A stretch of 9,768 nucleotides of DNA from Bryobacterales bacterium. Its GTDB lineage: Bacteria; Acidobacteriota; Terriglobia; Bryobacterales; Bryobacteraceae. Below the pieces are notes generated by a model. The model worked only from the letters and a program-made list of their open reading frames with translations. It did not search any database and was not told where the DNA came from. Location: assembly GCA_003132865.1 (NCBI GenBank), contig PKYZ01000220.1, positions 458-10,225 of the forward strand, given 5' to 3'. The translations under genes and the position numbers were made by a program. Below are positions 1 through 7,239 of this stretch, piece by piece. Within the stretch, counting starts at the first letter, position 1; every line of letters begins with the position of its first letter.

Positions 1-468
1 CCCCGTCCCGCGCCGCGCCAGACCGCGCCGGACTTGTCATCCAGCCCATATCTCAAAGTTTCCGTGGCCACCATCCCGCCCGATGCCACGGCCATGTTGG
101 ACGACCGTCCCGACACCGCCTGCACCACGCCCTGCGCGCTGGATGCCACGCCCGGACAGCACATGGTCAGCATCAGCCGCGAAGGCTACCAAACCGAGCA
201 TCGCCCCGTCACCGTCGCCAGCACCGCGGTGGAACTCCCCACCGTCGCCTTGCGCGTGCCCGGAGGCGTCCTGATGCTGGCCAGCGTACCCGCCGGCGCG
301 CGCGTCTTTGTGAATGGCACGGCGTCGGACCAAGTCACTCCGGCGAAACTGGTCCTGCGGCCCGGCAAGTACGACATAGCGATTGAGAAGGATGGCAAGC
401 GTTCGTCCAAAGAAGTGGAGATCCAAAACGGCACCACCCACTACGAAAAGATCGTCATGGATCGGTGA
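1..468 (+). CDS. PEGA-repeat protein, C-terminal part (5' end outside window)
   Basis: The reading frame is open from base 1 to the TGA at 466-468, so the gene starts upstream of the window. A TTG at 34 is in frame but is probably internal, because a Pro/Arg-rich linker (PRPAPRQTAP) precedes it. About 150 residues are visible. They form two consecutive PEGA-type beta domains of roughly 65-70 residues each. The first contains IPPDATAMLDD, TPCALDATPGQH and the EGY turn. The second contains VPAGARVFVNG, TPAKLVLRPGKYDI and a final beta strand. PEGA domains are surface or periplasmic beta modules; in acidobacteria they are often fused behind a Ser/Thr protein kinase or a TPR region through a proline-rich linker. 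That context is known for the family, but no kinase is visible here. The first repeat has a CTTPC cysteine pair. The antitoxin gene begins at or just after the stop codon. Confidence 0.8.
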   Translation, partial: PRPAPRQTAPDLSSSPYLKVSVATIPPDATAMLDDRPDTACTTPCALDATPGQHMVSISREGYQTEHRPVTVASTAVELPTVALRVPGGVLMLASVPAGARVFVNGTASDQVTPAKLVLRPGKYDIAIEKDGKRSSKEVEIQNGTTHYEKIVMDR

Positions 469-689
469 ATATGAGTAAAGCAAAACGACCGGTTGTGAAG
501 GCAAAGACGCAACGCCGCCACATCACCATAACGAAGCGCGGCAAGCCGGTGGCTCGCCTCGTTCCCGTGGCCGAGGATCTGCCAGATATTTTCGGACGAA
601 TGAAAGGGACCATCGAGATCCTTGGAGACATCGTCTCGCCCATCGGCGAAGTGTGGGATGCCGACCGGGACGAGGATGTCGATGTCTGA
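465..689 (+). CDS. Phd/YefM-type antitoxin, short N-terminus
   Basis: The product is 74 residues from a GTG at 465, which overlaps the previous stop as GTGA, or 72 from the ATG at 471. Neither start has a strong ribosome binding site. The core ITKRGKPVARLVPV, followed by a spacer, FGRMKGTIEI and GDIVSP, is the recognisable second half of Phd/YefM antitoxins of PIN toxins. In the family, the N-terminal half binds operator DNA and dimerises, and the C-terminal tail wraps the toxin. Here the usual first strand and helix (the SATEAK-like segment and the LLDxV segment) are missing. About 17 Lys/Arg-rich residues (SKAKRPVVKAKTQRR) take their place. The PIN toxin gene overlaps the 3' end, as expected for a toxin-antitoxin pair. 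The tail is very acidic (DADRDEDVDV). The family call is fairly secure; whether this short form is functional is not known. Confidence 0.75.
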   Translation: MNMSKAKRPVVKAKTQRRHITITKRGKPVARLVPVAEDLPDIFGRMKGTIEILGDIVSPIGEVWDADRDEDVDV

Positions 690-1107
690 AGAGGATCCCC
701 TGCTGCTGGACACGCATTGCTGGATTTGGCTGCAGTCGGGTCAACTCGAGAAGTTCTCGCAAGGAACTGTTGAACGTATACGGCAGGCCGGGGCGATTGG
801 CATGTTACGCGTATCGATCATCTCTGTTTGGGAGATCGCGCTGCTCGAATCCAAGGGCCGCGTTCGGATTCATATGGACTGTCTGGAGTGGGTCCGCCGG
901 GCACTGGAGACGCCCGGCCTATCGCTGGTTCCCCTTACCCCCGAAATCGCAGTCGAAAGCACCCGCCTTCCCGGAAACCTGCATGCCGATCCCGCCGACT
1001 GTATCCTGGTAGCCACCGCCCGCAACCTCGGCGCACGCTTGATGACGCGCGACCAGGCTCTGCTCGATTACGGCCGCAAGCGTCACGCGCGCATCGTCTC
1101 CGCCTGA
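682..1107 (+). CDS. PIN-domain ribonuclease toxin (VapC type)
   Basis: The product is 141 residues, the usual length for a PIN toxin. PIN toxins are Mg2+-dependent RNases held inactive by the cognate antitoxin. Residues that fit the catalytic acidic cluster are D10 in LLLDTHCWIW, E51 in SVWEIALLESKGR, D103/D106 in HADPADCILVATA and D124 in LMTRDQALL. The pattern resembles the PilT-like PIN subgroup that pairs with Phd antitoxins. The ATG at 682 is preferred because GAGG at 672-675 lies 6 bases upstream. An ATG at 676 is also possible, whereas the longer frame from 622 would add residues that only mirror the antitoxin gene. From 682 the gene overlaps the antitoxin by 8 bases, suggesting translational coupling. 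The TGA at 1105-1107 is one base from the end of the convergent potD. Confidence 0.85.
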   Translation: MSEEDPLLLDTHCWIWLQSGQLEKFSQGTVERIRQAGAIGMLRVSIISVWEIALLESKGRVRIHMDCLEWVRRALETPGLSLVPLTPEIAVESTRLPGNLHADPADCILVATARNLGARLMTRDQALLDYGRKRHARIVSA

Positions 1108-1108
1108 T

Positions 1109-2128
1109 TCAGGCCGACTTGATCTCCGTCCACATCCTGTCCCGCAGCCGTTGCGTAGCCGCCGGCATCGTGGCGATCCACTGCCCGCGCGCCAGCGTCT
1201 CGGCTGACGGAAACAACGTCGTATTGCGCCGCAACGCTTCCGGCAGCAAAGCTTGCGCTGCACCGTTGGCCGTCGCCGTACGGGAGGTCTGCACAATGGC
1301 CGCCGCCACCGGCGCGCGCAACAGGTAGTTGATGAATTCGTGCGCCAGTTCCGCGCGGCCGCTCTCCCGCAGCACCACGGCGTTATCGCCATACAGCGGG
1401 AAGCCCTCGGCGGGATATGCGAAAGCAAGTTGCGGCGCGGCGTCGATGGCCTGCTGCGCGGTGGTCGCCCAGGAGTGCGCCACCAGGATGTCGCCGGCCA
1501 CCAGTTGGTCGCGAAACTCGGCGTTCAGATAGGCGCGCAGCAGCGGCTTCTGGGCGATGGCCTCATGCTCCGCGCGCCGCAGGCTGGCATCGTCCGTCGA
1601 GTTGTACGAAAGCCGCAGCTTCAGCAGGCAAGCGCCCAGCACTTCTTCCGGATCGTCCAGCATGGTGAGCCGGCCTTTGAACCGCGCGCTCCACAGGTCG
1701 GCCCACGCGGCCGGCGCGGGCGCGACCGACTGATTGTACGCGACGCCCGTGGCGCCCCACATATACGGGACGCAGTATTCCAAGTACGGATCCCACGGCG
1801 GGCTTTGGAAGCGCGGCTCCAGGTTCGGCAGATTGGGCAGCCGCGCGTGATCGAGCCGCGCCAGCAGCCCGTACTGGCGCATGGGCGGGATGCGATTGTG
1901 CGAGGGAAAGACCACGTCCCAACCGGAGTTGCCGCCCATCACCTTGGCCAGCATCTCTTCGTTGCTCTCGTAAGTGGCGTAGCGCACCCGCACGCCGAAC
2001 TCGGCTTCGAAATTGGCGATGGTATCCGGCGCCACGTAGTTCGACCAGTTGTAGACGTTGAGCCGCGGCCGCCCGCGCGCGCACCCGGCCAGGCCGGCGA
2101 CGCCCATCAGAAAGGTCCGCCGATTCAT
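1109..2128 (-). CDS. potD: Polyamine-type ABC transporter substrate-binding lipoprotein
   Basis: The product is 339 residues. It starts with a twin-arginine signal (NRRTFLM) followed by a short hydrophobic stretch and a lipobox LAGC at residues 13-16. It is therefore predicted to be exported by Tat and lipid-anchored at Cys16. The mature part is a PotD-like periplasmic binding protein that captures a small cation and delivers it to the PotB/PotC channel. It shows LNVYNWSNYV (W28, Y31), YATYESNEEMLAKV, VVFPSHNRIPPM and LDDPEEVLG (D159, E162), then AHSWATTAQQ (W220) and GDNAVVL (D248). By eye these acids and aromatics line up with ligand contacts of E. coli PotD, but a second pocket Trp appears to be Tyr246 and a pocket Tyr appears to be Thr. 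The exact ligand is therefore uncertain. The start overlaps the potC stop as ATGA. An upstream extension of this frame is only the shadow of potC. Confidence 0.88.
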   Translation of the reverse strand: MNRRTFLMGVAGLAGCARGRPRLNVYNWSNYVAPDTIANFEAEFGVRVRYATYESNEEMLAKVMGGNSGWDVVFPSHNRIPPMRQYGLLARLDHARLPNLPNLEPRFQSPPWDPYLEYCVPYMWGATGVAYNQSVAPAPAAWADLWSARFKGRLTMLDDPEEVLGACLLKLRLSYNSTDDASLRRAEHEAIAQKPLLRAYLNAEFRDQLVAGDILVAHSWATTAQQAIDAAPQLAFAYPAEGFPLYGDNAVVLRESGRAELAHEFINYLLRAPVAAAIVQTSRTATANGAAQALLPEALRRNTTLFPSAETLARGQWIATMPAATQRLRDRMWTEIKSA

Positions 2129-2883
2129 GCCTCGCGCACCCTCTCGGAGATCAGCACCAATGTTCCGAAGACCACCACAATCAAAGCCGAGATCGCGTTG
2201 ATCACCGGACTCGCACCGCGCCGCGCCATCGCGTAAATCACCATCGGCAGGGTCTCGGAATCCACGCCCGCCACCATGCTGGTGATCACATAGTCGTCGA
2301 ACGAAACCGTGAGCGCCAGCAGCGCGGCGGCCACGATGCCGGGCAGCAGCGCCGGTAGCGTCACATACCGGAACGCCTGCCATTCCGTCGCGCCCAGATC
2401 CAGCGCGGCCTCCTCCAGCGCGGGGCTGAAAGTCCGCAGGCGCGCCGCAATCACGATCACCACATAAGCGATCGAAAACGCCACGTGCGCCAGGATCACC
2501 GTGTGCAATCCCAGCCGCCAGTGAAGCCACCGGAACGACCACTGGAACAGCGCCAGCAGCGAGATGCCCATCACGATCTCGGGCGTCACCAGCGAAAGGT
2601 AAAGCGAGCCGGAAACGAGCGTCGAGCCGCGCTTCCACAAGCCGTAGGCGCACAAGGTGCCGGCGACGGTGGATAGTATCGTGGCCGCCACCGCGATGAT
2701 CACGCTGTTCCACGCGGATTCGGCGAGCTGCTGGTCCTGGAAAATCGCCCGATACCAGTGCAGCGAGAACCCCTGCCACACCGTGAAGCGCGACGAATTG
2801 AAGCTGAAAACGGCCAGAATCACCAGCGGCAAATGCAGAAAGAGGTAAACCGCGGCGGCGTACAAACCCAGCCAGCGCTTCAT
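2125..2883 (-). CDS. potC: Polyamine-type ABC transporter permease, PotC subunit
   Basis: The product is 252 residues, an inner-membrane permease with about six membrane helices, the first at about residues 7-26 and the last at about 228-246. It carries the EAA loop EEAALDLGATEWQAFRYVTL and the following LPALLPGI (about residues 157-183), the contact site for the ATPase subunit. The N-terminal AVFSFNSSRFTVWQGFSLHW and the SFDDYVITSMVAG stretch are typical of PotC. With the PotB partner it forms the translocation channel for the substrate delivered by the lipoprotein encoded next. The ATG at 2883 is preferred: it overlaps the potB stop by 4 bases and has a strong GGGAGGGG ribosome binding site just upstream. 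The frame continues upstream of it only as a shadow of potB. Confidence 0.9.
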   Translation of the reverse strand: MKRWLGLYAAAVYLFLHLPLVILAVFSFNSSRFTVWQGFSLHWYRAIFQDQQLAESAWNSVIIAVAATILSTVAGTLCAYGLWKRGSTLVSGSLYLSLVTPEIVMGISLLALFQWSFRWLHWRLGLHTVILAHVAFSIAYVVIVIAARLRTFSPALEEAALDLGATEWQAFRYVTLPALLPGIVAAALLALTVSFDDYVITSMVAGVDSETLPMVIYAMARRGASPVINAISALIVVVFGTLVLISERVREA

Positions 2884-3728
2884 ACCAGCCCCTCCCGCTC
2901 GCTCCGCAGCATCAGCAGCACCAGCACGCCCACAAGCGCCATCAGTCCCACGGAAATGGCCGCGCCGAAGGGCCAGTCGCGCGCGTTGGTGAACTGGTTC
3001 TGCACCAGGTTGCCGATCAGCACCGTGCGCCCGCCGCCCAACAGATCGGGCGTCAGATAAGCGCCCAGCGCCGGAATGAATACCAGGATGCTTCCCGCGC
3101 GGATGCCCGGCCCCGAGAGCGGCAGGATAACGTGCAGCAGCGTCGGCCACGGCTTGGCGCCGAGGTCGGCCGCCGCCTCCACCAGCGCCGGATCCAGCCG
3201 CTCCAGCGTGGCGTACACCGGCAGCACCATGAACGGCAGATAACCGTAGACCAGCCCCAGCAGCACTGCGCCATCGTTATACAGAAGCGGCAGCGGATCG
3301 TGAATCAGGCCGAGGTGCTGCAGCGCGGTGTTGATCAATCCGGTATCGCGCAGCAGGAAAAGCCACGCGTACAACCGCACCAGGAAGCTGGTCCAGAACG
3401 GCAGAATCACAAGTTGCAGATAGATGTTCTTCCGGCTGCCCGCGCGCGATATGAACAGCGCCAGCGGAAAGCCCAGCAGCAGGCAGATGACTGTGGTCGC
3501 GGCCGCCATCGCGAATGACCGCAGCACGATGCTCAGATACAGCGGATCGAACAGGCGCTGGTAATTCTCCGCGGTCCAGGGCAGGCCCAGCCCGCCGTAC
3601 GCGCCGCGCGTCAGCAGGCTATACACGATCACGATGGCGAACGGCGCGGCGAACAGCACCGCCATCCAGATCCAGGCGGGCAGCAGGAACCACGCGCGCA
3701 GGCGTTCCCAACCGGAGTTCGTCTTCAT
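2880..3728 (-). CDS. potB: Polyamine-type ABC transporter permease, PotB subunit
   Basis: The product is 282 residues and about six membrane segments are visible, beginning with WFLLPAWIWMAVLFAAPFAI (residues 13-32). The permease signature is the EAA loop at about residues 184-209 (VEAAADLGAKPWPTL, then ILPLSGPGI), which docks onto the nucleotide-binding subunit. The ILPFWTSFLVRLYAW segment (about 108-122) is strongly typical of PotB/PotH permeases. The start ATG at 3728 lies 7 bases after the potA stop and the stop overlaps potC, so the four genes are almost certainly one transcript. The length is normal for the family and no defect is visible. The substrate class (polyamine) rests on family resemblance of the whole operon; related importers of other small organic cations cannot be excluded. 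Confidence 0.9.
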   Translation of the reverse strand: MKTNSGWERLRAWFLLPAWIWMAVLFAAPFAIVIVYSLLTRGAYGGLGLPWTAENYQRLFDPLYLSIVLRSFAMAAATTVICLLLGFPLALFISRAGSRKNIYLQLVILPFWTSFLVRLYAWLFLLRDTGLINTALQHLGLIHDPLPLLYNDGAVLLGLVYGYLPFMVLPVYATLERLDPALVEAAADLGAKPWPTLLHVILPLSGPGIRAGSILVFIPALGAYLTPDLLGGGRTVLIGNLVQNQFTNARDWPFGAAISVGLMALVGVLVLLMLRSEREGLV

Positions 3729-3735
3729 GGCATCT

Positions 3736-4695
3736 TCAAGGAAAGATCATTTCGTCGGATGGATTCCAGCAGACGTGGATAGCTTCGCCCGCGTGATAGT
3801 TGCCGTTACTGCGCGAGATCTCGGCGACCGCGTCTTCGCCGCTTTCCAGGCGCGTCAGCACGTGCACGCAGTTGCCCAGGAACACCGAGCCGGTCACGGT
3901 GGCGGGCCGGAAACGCCCGCCATTCGACGGCAGCGTGCGCGAGATGCGCGTCACTTCCGGACGCAGGCCCACGCCATCGATCCAATTCACCGCGCCCAAA
4001 AATCCCGCCACGAAACGCGTGCGCGGGCGCAGGTAGACGTCTTGCGGCGTGCCCACCTGTTCGATCGCGCCGGCATTCATCACCGCCAACTGGTCGGACA
4101 TGGAGAGCGCCTCTTCCTGATCGTGCGTCACCAGCAGAAACGTGATCCCTACGCGGCGCTGCATCTCTTTCAGCTCCAGGCGCATCTGCTTGCGCAGCTT
4201 GGGATCGAGAGCGGCCAGCGGCTCGTCGAGCAGCAGCACGTCGGGCTGCAGCACCAGCGAGCGCGCCAGGGCCACGCGCTGCCGCTCGCCGCCGGAAAGC
4301 TGTGCCGGATAGCGCGCCTCCTTGCCCGCGAGCCGCACCAGCTCCAGCGCGTCCCGTACCTTTTGCTCGATGCCGGGTTGATTCTTCCGCTTCAGCCCGA
4401 AGGCGATGTTTTCCGCGGCCGTCAGGTGTGGGAACAGGGCGTAATTCTGAAAGACAGTGCTGACGTTGCGCTGGTATGGCTTCTGCTCGTTGACCACCGC
4501 GCCATCCAGCAGCACCTCGCCGGAAGTCGGCTGCTCGAAGCCCGCGATCAGGCGCAGCGTGGTCGTCTTGCCGCATCCCGAAGGCCCCAGCAGCGAGTAG
4601 AATCCGCCCCGCGCAATCTTGAGCGAAATGCCATCCACGGCGCGCTGGTTCGGGAAAAGCTTCACCAGGTCGCGCAATTCCAGAATTGACTCCAT
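3736..4695 (-). CDS. potA: Polyamine-type ABC transporter ATP-binding subunit
   Basis: The product is 319 residues, the cytoplasmic ATPase that powers the importer. All nucleotide-binding motifs are intact: Walker A GPSGCGKT (37-44), Q-loop FQNYALFPHL (Q83), signature LSGGERQRVALARSL (133-147), Walker B LLLDEP (154-159) with the D-loop AALD, and the switch histidine in VTHDQEEAL (H191). After about residue 235 a TOBE-like beta domain follows (LRPEVTRI, VTGSVFLGN, VHVLTRLESG, then VCWNPSDEMIF). It is somewhat shorter than E. coli PotA (378 residues from memory), mainly in this regulatory tail. It is the first gene of the operon. Its ATG at 4695 is 36 bases from the divergent quinoprotein gene and no clear ribosome binding site precedes it. 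FbpC/MalK-like ATPases share these motifs; the neighbours decide for Pot. Confidence 0.9.
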   Translation of the reverse strand: MESILELRDLVKLFPNQRAVDGISLKIARGGFYSLLGPSGCGKTTTLRLIAGFEQPTSGEVLLDGAVVNEQKPYQRNVSTVFQNYALFPHLTAAENIAFGLKRKNQPGIEQKVRDALELVRLAGKEARYPAQLSGGERQRVALARSLVLQPDVLLLDEPLAALDPKLRKQMRLELKEMQRRVGITFLLVTHDQEEALSMSDQLAVMNAGAIEQVGTPQDVYLRPRTRFVAGFLGAVNWIDGVGLRPEVTRISRTLPSNGGRFRPATVTGSVFLGNCVHVLTRLESGEDAVAEISRSNGNYHAGEAIHVCWNPSDEMIFP

Positions 4696-4731
4696 TTGAG
4701 AAGCATGTTACCGCAAACGTAGGATCGAACG
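4696..4731. promoter_or_regulatory. 36-base divergent intergenic region
   Basis: This is the only sequence between the divergent starts of potA (minus) and the quinoprotein gene (plus). AGGA at 4721-4724, 7 bases before the ATG at 4732, serves as the plus-strand ribosome binding site. No good ribosome binding site is seen for potA. The stretch is too short for two complete non-overlapping promoters, so promoter elements probably overlap each other or extend into the coding starts. No convincing -10/-35 pair or palindrome was found. Confidence 0.5.
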
Positions 4732-6540
4732 ATGAAAGAATTTGCATGGATCTTGCTGGCCACGTCGCTGGCCATGCCCCAGATGAAGCCCCAGACCGGC
4801 GCCGAGCTCTTCGAAAAGAACTGCGCCGGCTGCCACAAAACGGGGAGTGCGACTCACGCGCCCGCTCCAGAGGCGCTGCGGCAACTGTCACGCGCGAAGA
4901 TCTTCGATGCCCTGACCACCGGGAAGATGATCCTGGTGGCGGGCTCGCTGCCGGTTATGCAGCGCATGGCCATCGCCGCCTATTTAGGCTCCAAGGAACC
5001 GGAGGAGGTCAGCGGCGGCCGCTGCCCGTCGGCCCCAGCGCCCCTGAAGGATCTGCGGGGCTGGCACGGCTGGAGCGTGGACCCGGAGAACAGCCGCATG
5101 CAAAGCGCGGCGGCCGCCGGTTTGGACCGTTCCCAGGTGACCAAGCTGAAGCTGAAGTGGGCGTTCGGTTTTCCAGGAGCCACCTCGGCCCTCGGGCAGC
5201 CGTCCGCCGCGGGAGGGCGCCTGTTCGTGGGCAGCGCCGGCGGCGCCGTGTACGCGCTCGACACGCACACCGGATGCACTTACTGGACCTTCAAGGCGGC
5301 TCAGACCGTGCGCACCGCCATCAGCGTGGCGCCGTACGGCGACGGCCACCACGCCGTCTACTTCGGCGACGCCCAATCCACCGCCTACGCAGTGGATGCG
5401 GACACCGGCGCGCTGCTCTGGAAGACCCGCGTCGACGAGCACCCGTTTTCGCACATCACCGGCAGCCCCATGCTCTACGAAGGGCGGCTGTATGTGCCGG
5501 TTTCGACCGGCGCCGAGGAGTTCGTGGCGGCCGGCGACCCGAAATACAAGTGCTGCACCGCGCGCGGTAGCGTGGTGGCGCTGGATGCGCGAAATGGCGA
5601 ACGCCTCTGGAAAACCTATACGATCCCCGAGCCGAAGCCCACCCGCGTCAACTCCGCCGGCACGCAGATGATGGGACCATCAGGCGTATCGGTGTGGTCC
5701 GCGCCCACTGTCGACGTGCAGCGCAAGGTGCTGTACGTAGGCACGGGCAACGAACACTCCGGGCCGGAGACGACGGCGAGCGATGCCGTGCTGTCCCTCG
5801 ATATCGAAACCGGCAAAGTCCTGTGGTCCAAGCAACTGACGTTGTCCGATCACTGGAATGTCGCCTGCGTTCTTCCCGGCCAGGTGAATTGTCCGGAAAA
5901 ACCGGGCGAGGACACCGATATTGGCGCGTCGCCCATACTGGTCTCGCTCACCGGCGGCAAGCGCCTGCTGCTGGTGGGGCAGAAGTCCGGCGTGATGTGG
6001 GCGCTCGACCCGGATGCCCAGGGCAACGTGGTGTGGCAGAAACGCCTTGGCAAGGGCGGAGTTCTGGGCGGCATCATGTGGGGCCCCGCCGCGGATGCGG
6101 AGAAGGTGTACGTGCCCCTTTCCGACTTCACCATGCGCGGACCCATAGAAGGCGGCGATCCCAAGCTGGGTGGCGGGCTATTTGCATTGCGCATCGCAAC
6201 CGGGGAGAAAGCCTGGTACGCGCCGCCCGAGGAACCGAAGTGCGCGGGCACGCTCGGATGTACGCCGGCGCAAATGGCGCCCGCCACGCTGATTCCGGGC
6301 GTGGTCTTTTCCGGTTCCATGGACGGCCATCTGCGCGCCTACAATACATCGGACGGCGCGGTGATCTGGGACTTCGACACCTTGCGCGATTTCACGACCG
6401 TAAACGGGGTGAAGGCCAGAGGCGGATCGATGAGCGCCAGCGGACCCGTGGTCACTGGCGGCATGCTCTTTGTCAATTCAGGATACGGCGCGTTGGGCGG
6501 CATGCCAGGGAACGTGCTACTGGCGTTTGGCGTGGAGTAG
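4732..6540 (+). CDS. Secreted cytochrome c-PQQ beta-propeller dehydrogenase (polyvinyl-alcohol dehydrogenase-like)
   Basis: The product is 602 residues. A short signal peptide (about residues 1-15) precedes a small cytochrome c domain with the heme motif CAGCH (31-35). M66 in LTTGKM is a likely axial ligand, and the domain ends at AIAAYLG. The rest is a beta-propeller with at least seven PQQ-type blade motifs: DTHTGCTYW, DADTGALLWK, DARNGERLWK, DIETGKVLWS, DPDAQGNVVW, IATGEKAWY and NTSDGAVIWDF. An adjacent Cys pair (C274-C275) could form the vicinal disulfide known at the PQQ site of quinoprotein alcohol dehydrogenases. The heme-first order and the GRGSVVALDA-like blade match polyvinyl-alcohol dehydrogenase relatives. 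The expected role is periplasmic oxidation of an alcohol with electrons passed through the heme; the substrate is unknown. No PQQ biosynthesis gene is in the window. The start is supported by AGGA 7 bases upstream. Confidence 0.85.
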   Translation: MKEFAWILLATSLAMPQMKPQTGAELFEKNCAGCHKTGSATHAPAPEALRQLSRAKIFDALTTGKMILVAGSLPVMQRMAIAAYLGSKEPEEVSGGRCPSAPAPLKDLRGWHGWSVDPENSRMQSAAAAGLDRSQVTKLKLKWAFGFPGATSALGQPSAAGGRLFVGSAGGAVYALDTHTGCTYWTFKAAQTVRTAISVAPYGDGHHAVYFGDAQSTAYAVDADTGALLWKTRVDEHPFSHITGSPMLYEGRLYVPVSTGAEEFVAAGDPKYKCCTARGSVVALDARNGERLWKTYTIPEPKPTRVNSAGTQMMGPSGVSVWSAPTVDVQRKVLYVGTGNEHSGPETTASDAVLSLDIETGKVLWSKQLTLSDHWNVACVLPGQVNCPEKPGEDTDIGASPILVSLTGGKRLLLVGQKSGVMWALDPDAQGNVVWQKRLGKGGVLGGIMWGPAADAEKVYVPLSDFTMRGPIEGGDPKLGGGLFALRIATGEKAWYAPPEEPKCAGTLGCTPAQMAPATLIPGVVFSGSMDGHLRAYNTSDGAVIWDFDTLRDFTTVNGVKARGGSMSASGPVVTGGMLFVNSGYGALGGMPGNVLLAFGVE

Positions 6541-6609
6541 AGATCCAACTTGGCATGTTCGCCCGGCCGCGCTGCCGTTCCGGATTGCCGGAGCCGGAAG
6601 GCCTAGTTT

Positions 6610-6627
6610 CACAAAGGGTCCTTTGTG
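6610..6627. terminator. Palindrome between convergent genes, possible bidirectional terminator or operator
   Basis: CACAAAGG-GT-CCTTTGTG is a perfect 8-base inverted repeat around a 2-base centre. It lies in the 139-base gap between the convergent stops at 6540 and 6680. A weaker GC-rich inverted repeat (TTCCGG...CCGGAA) lies just before it, near 6575-6600. No T-run follows on either strand, so a classical intrinsic terminator is not proven. A protein-binding site is the alternative. Confidence 0.35.
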
Positions 6628-6679
6628 CAACGTCGCGAAACAGTTCACACCTGATCGTGTCGCTTCTTCTCTGCCCCCG

Positions 6680-7186
6680 TTATTCCAAGGGAACCGCGCC
6701 CGTCTCAAATTTTTTTCGGAGCCAGAAGGCCATGCGTTGGATGTTACCCATGCGAAGCTGTCCCGGACCTGTGCCTTTCAGCCAGAACGCGCGCCCGTTT
6801 TGCAGGCGTACATGCACTTCCATTTCCATGCCTTGGGCCAACGAGACAAGGCCCGCGACCGGGGCAGCCTCCACAAATTCAATGCCTCCCGGCTTGAGCT
6901 CTCTTCCCCAAACAGACTTGTTATCGAAGGGCGCTACAGGACGCCTGTCTTTGAGGTATGCGACATTCGCCAAGAAGTAAGTTTTCGCCCGAGAGCGATT
7001 CCGTATATCGAAACTTGGCCGAATGTTCCGAGGGGCGTCCACCGTTCCGTCAAATCGCCAGTTGTACCCGATGGTTATATCCGTTGCCGCCAAGAACCAC
7101 TGAATGAGCACGTACACGATAACGAGCAGCACGCCAGCGGACACATTTGCTAGAAAGCCCGCTAATACTTCGACCCAAAATGTCAT
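6680..7186 (-). CDS. Hypothetical single-pass membrane protein
   Basis: The product is 168 residues and the family is not recognised. Residues about 5-33 (VEVLAGFLANVSAGVLLVIV and on to LIQWFL) form one strong membrane helix. The rest, about residues 38-160, looks like a beta-rich soluble domain with conserved-looking turns (RFDGTVD, FDIRNRS, ELKPGGIEF, VRLQNGRAFWLKG). The sequence FDIRNRSRAKTYFLANV suggests an Ig-like or sensing fold outside the membrane, but this is inference. The ATG at 7186 is well supported by a purine-rich AAAGGGGGG about 10 bases upstream. The gene lies 53 bases downstream of the secreted-protein gene on the same strand and is probably co-transcribed with it. GC is clearly lower than in the transporter genes. 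Confidence 0.65.
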   Translation of the reverse strand: MTFWVEVLAGFLANVSAGVLLVIVYVLIQWFLAATDITIGYNWRFDGTVDAPRNIRPSFDIRNRSRAKTYFLANVAYLKDRRPVAPFDNKSVWGRELKPGGIEFVEAAPVAGLVSLAQGMEMEVHVRLQNGRAFWLKGTGPGQLRMGNIQRMAFWLRKKFETGAVPLE

Positions 7187-7239
7187 GTCGGTTTCCCCCC
7201 TTTCTCTGCCCCGGTTGCTTCTGTTGTGCCGGGATGCGC

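Noticed and set aside
1253..2236. Long plus-strand open frame opposite potD
   Set aside because: Arg/Gln/His-rich antisense shadow typical of high-GC genes; no family resemblance or ribosome binding site.
2129..2779. Upstream extension of the potD frame giving a 556-residue protein
   Set aside because: The added residues are an out-of-frame reading of potC; the ATG at 2128 with Tat-lipoprotein signal and ATGA overlap is the natural start.
3634..4689. 351-residue plus-strand open frame opposite potA
   Set aside because: Antisense shadow of an intact, motif-complete ATPase gene.
5694..6980. 428-residue plus-strand frame spanning the quinoprotein gene and the gap
   Set aside because: Arg-rich out-of-frame reading of the propeller gene followed by the complement of a better supported minus gene.
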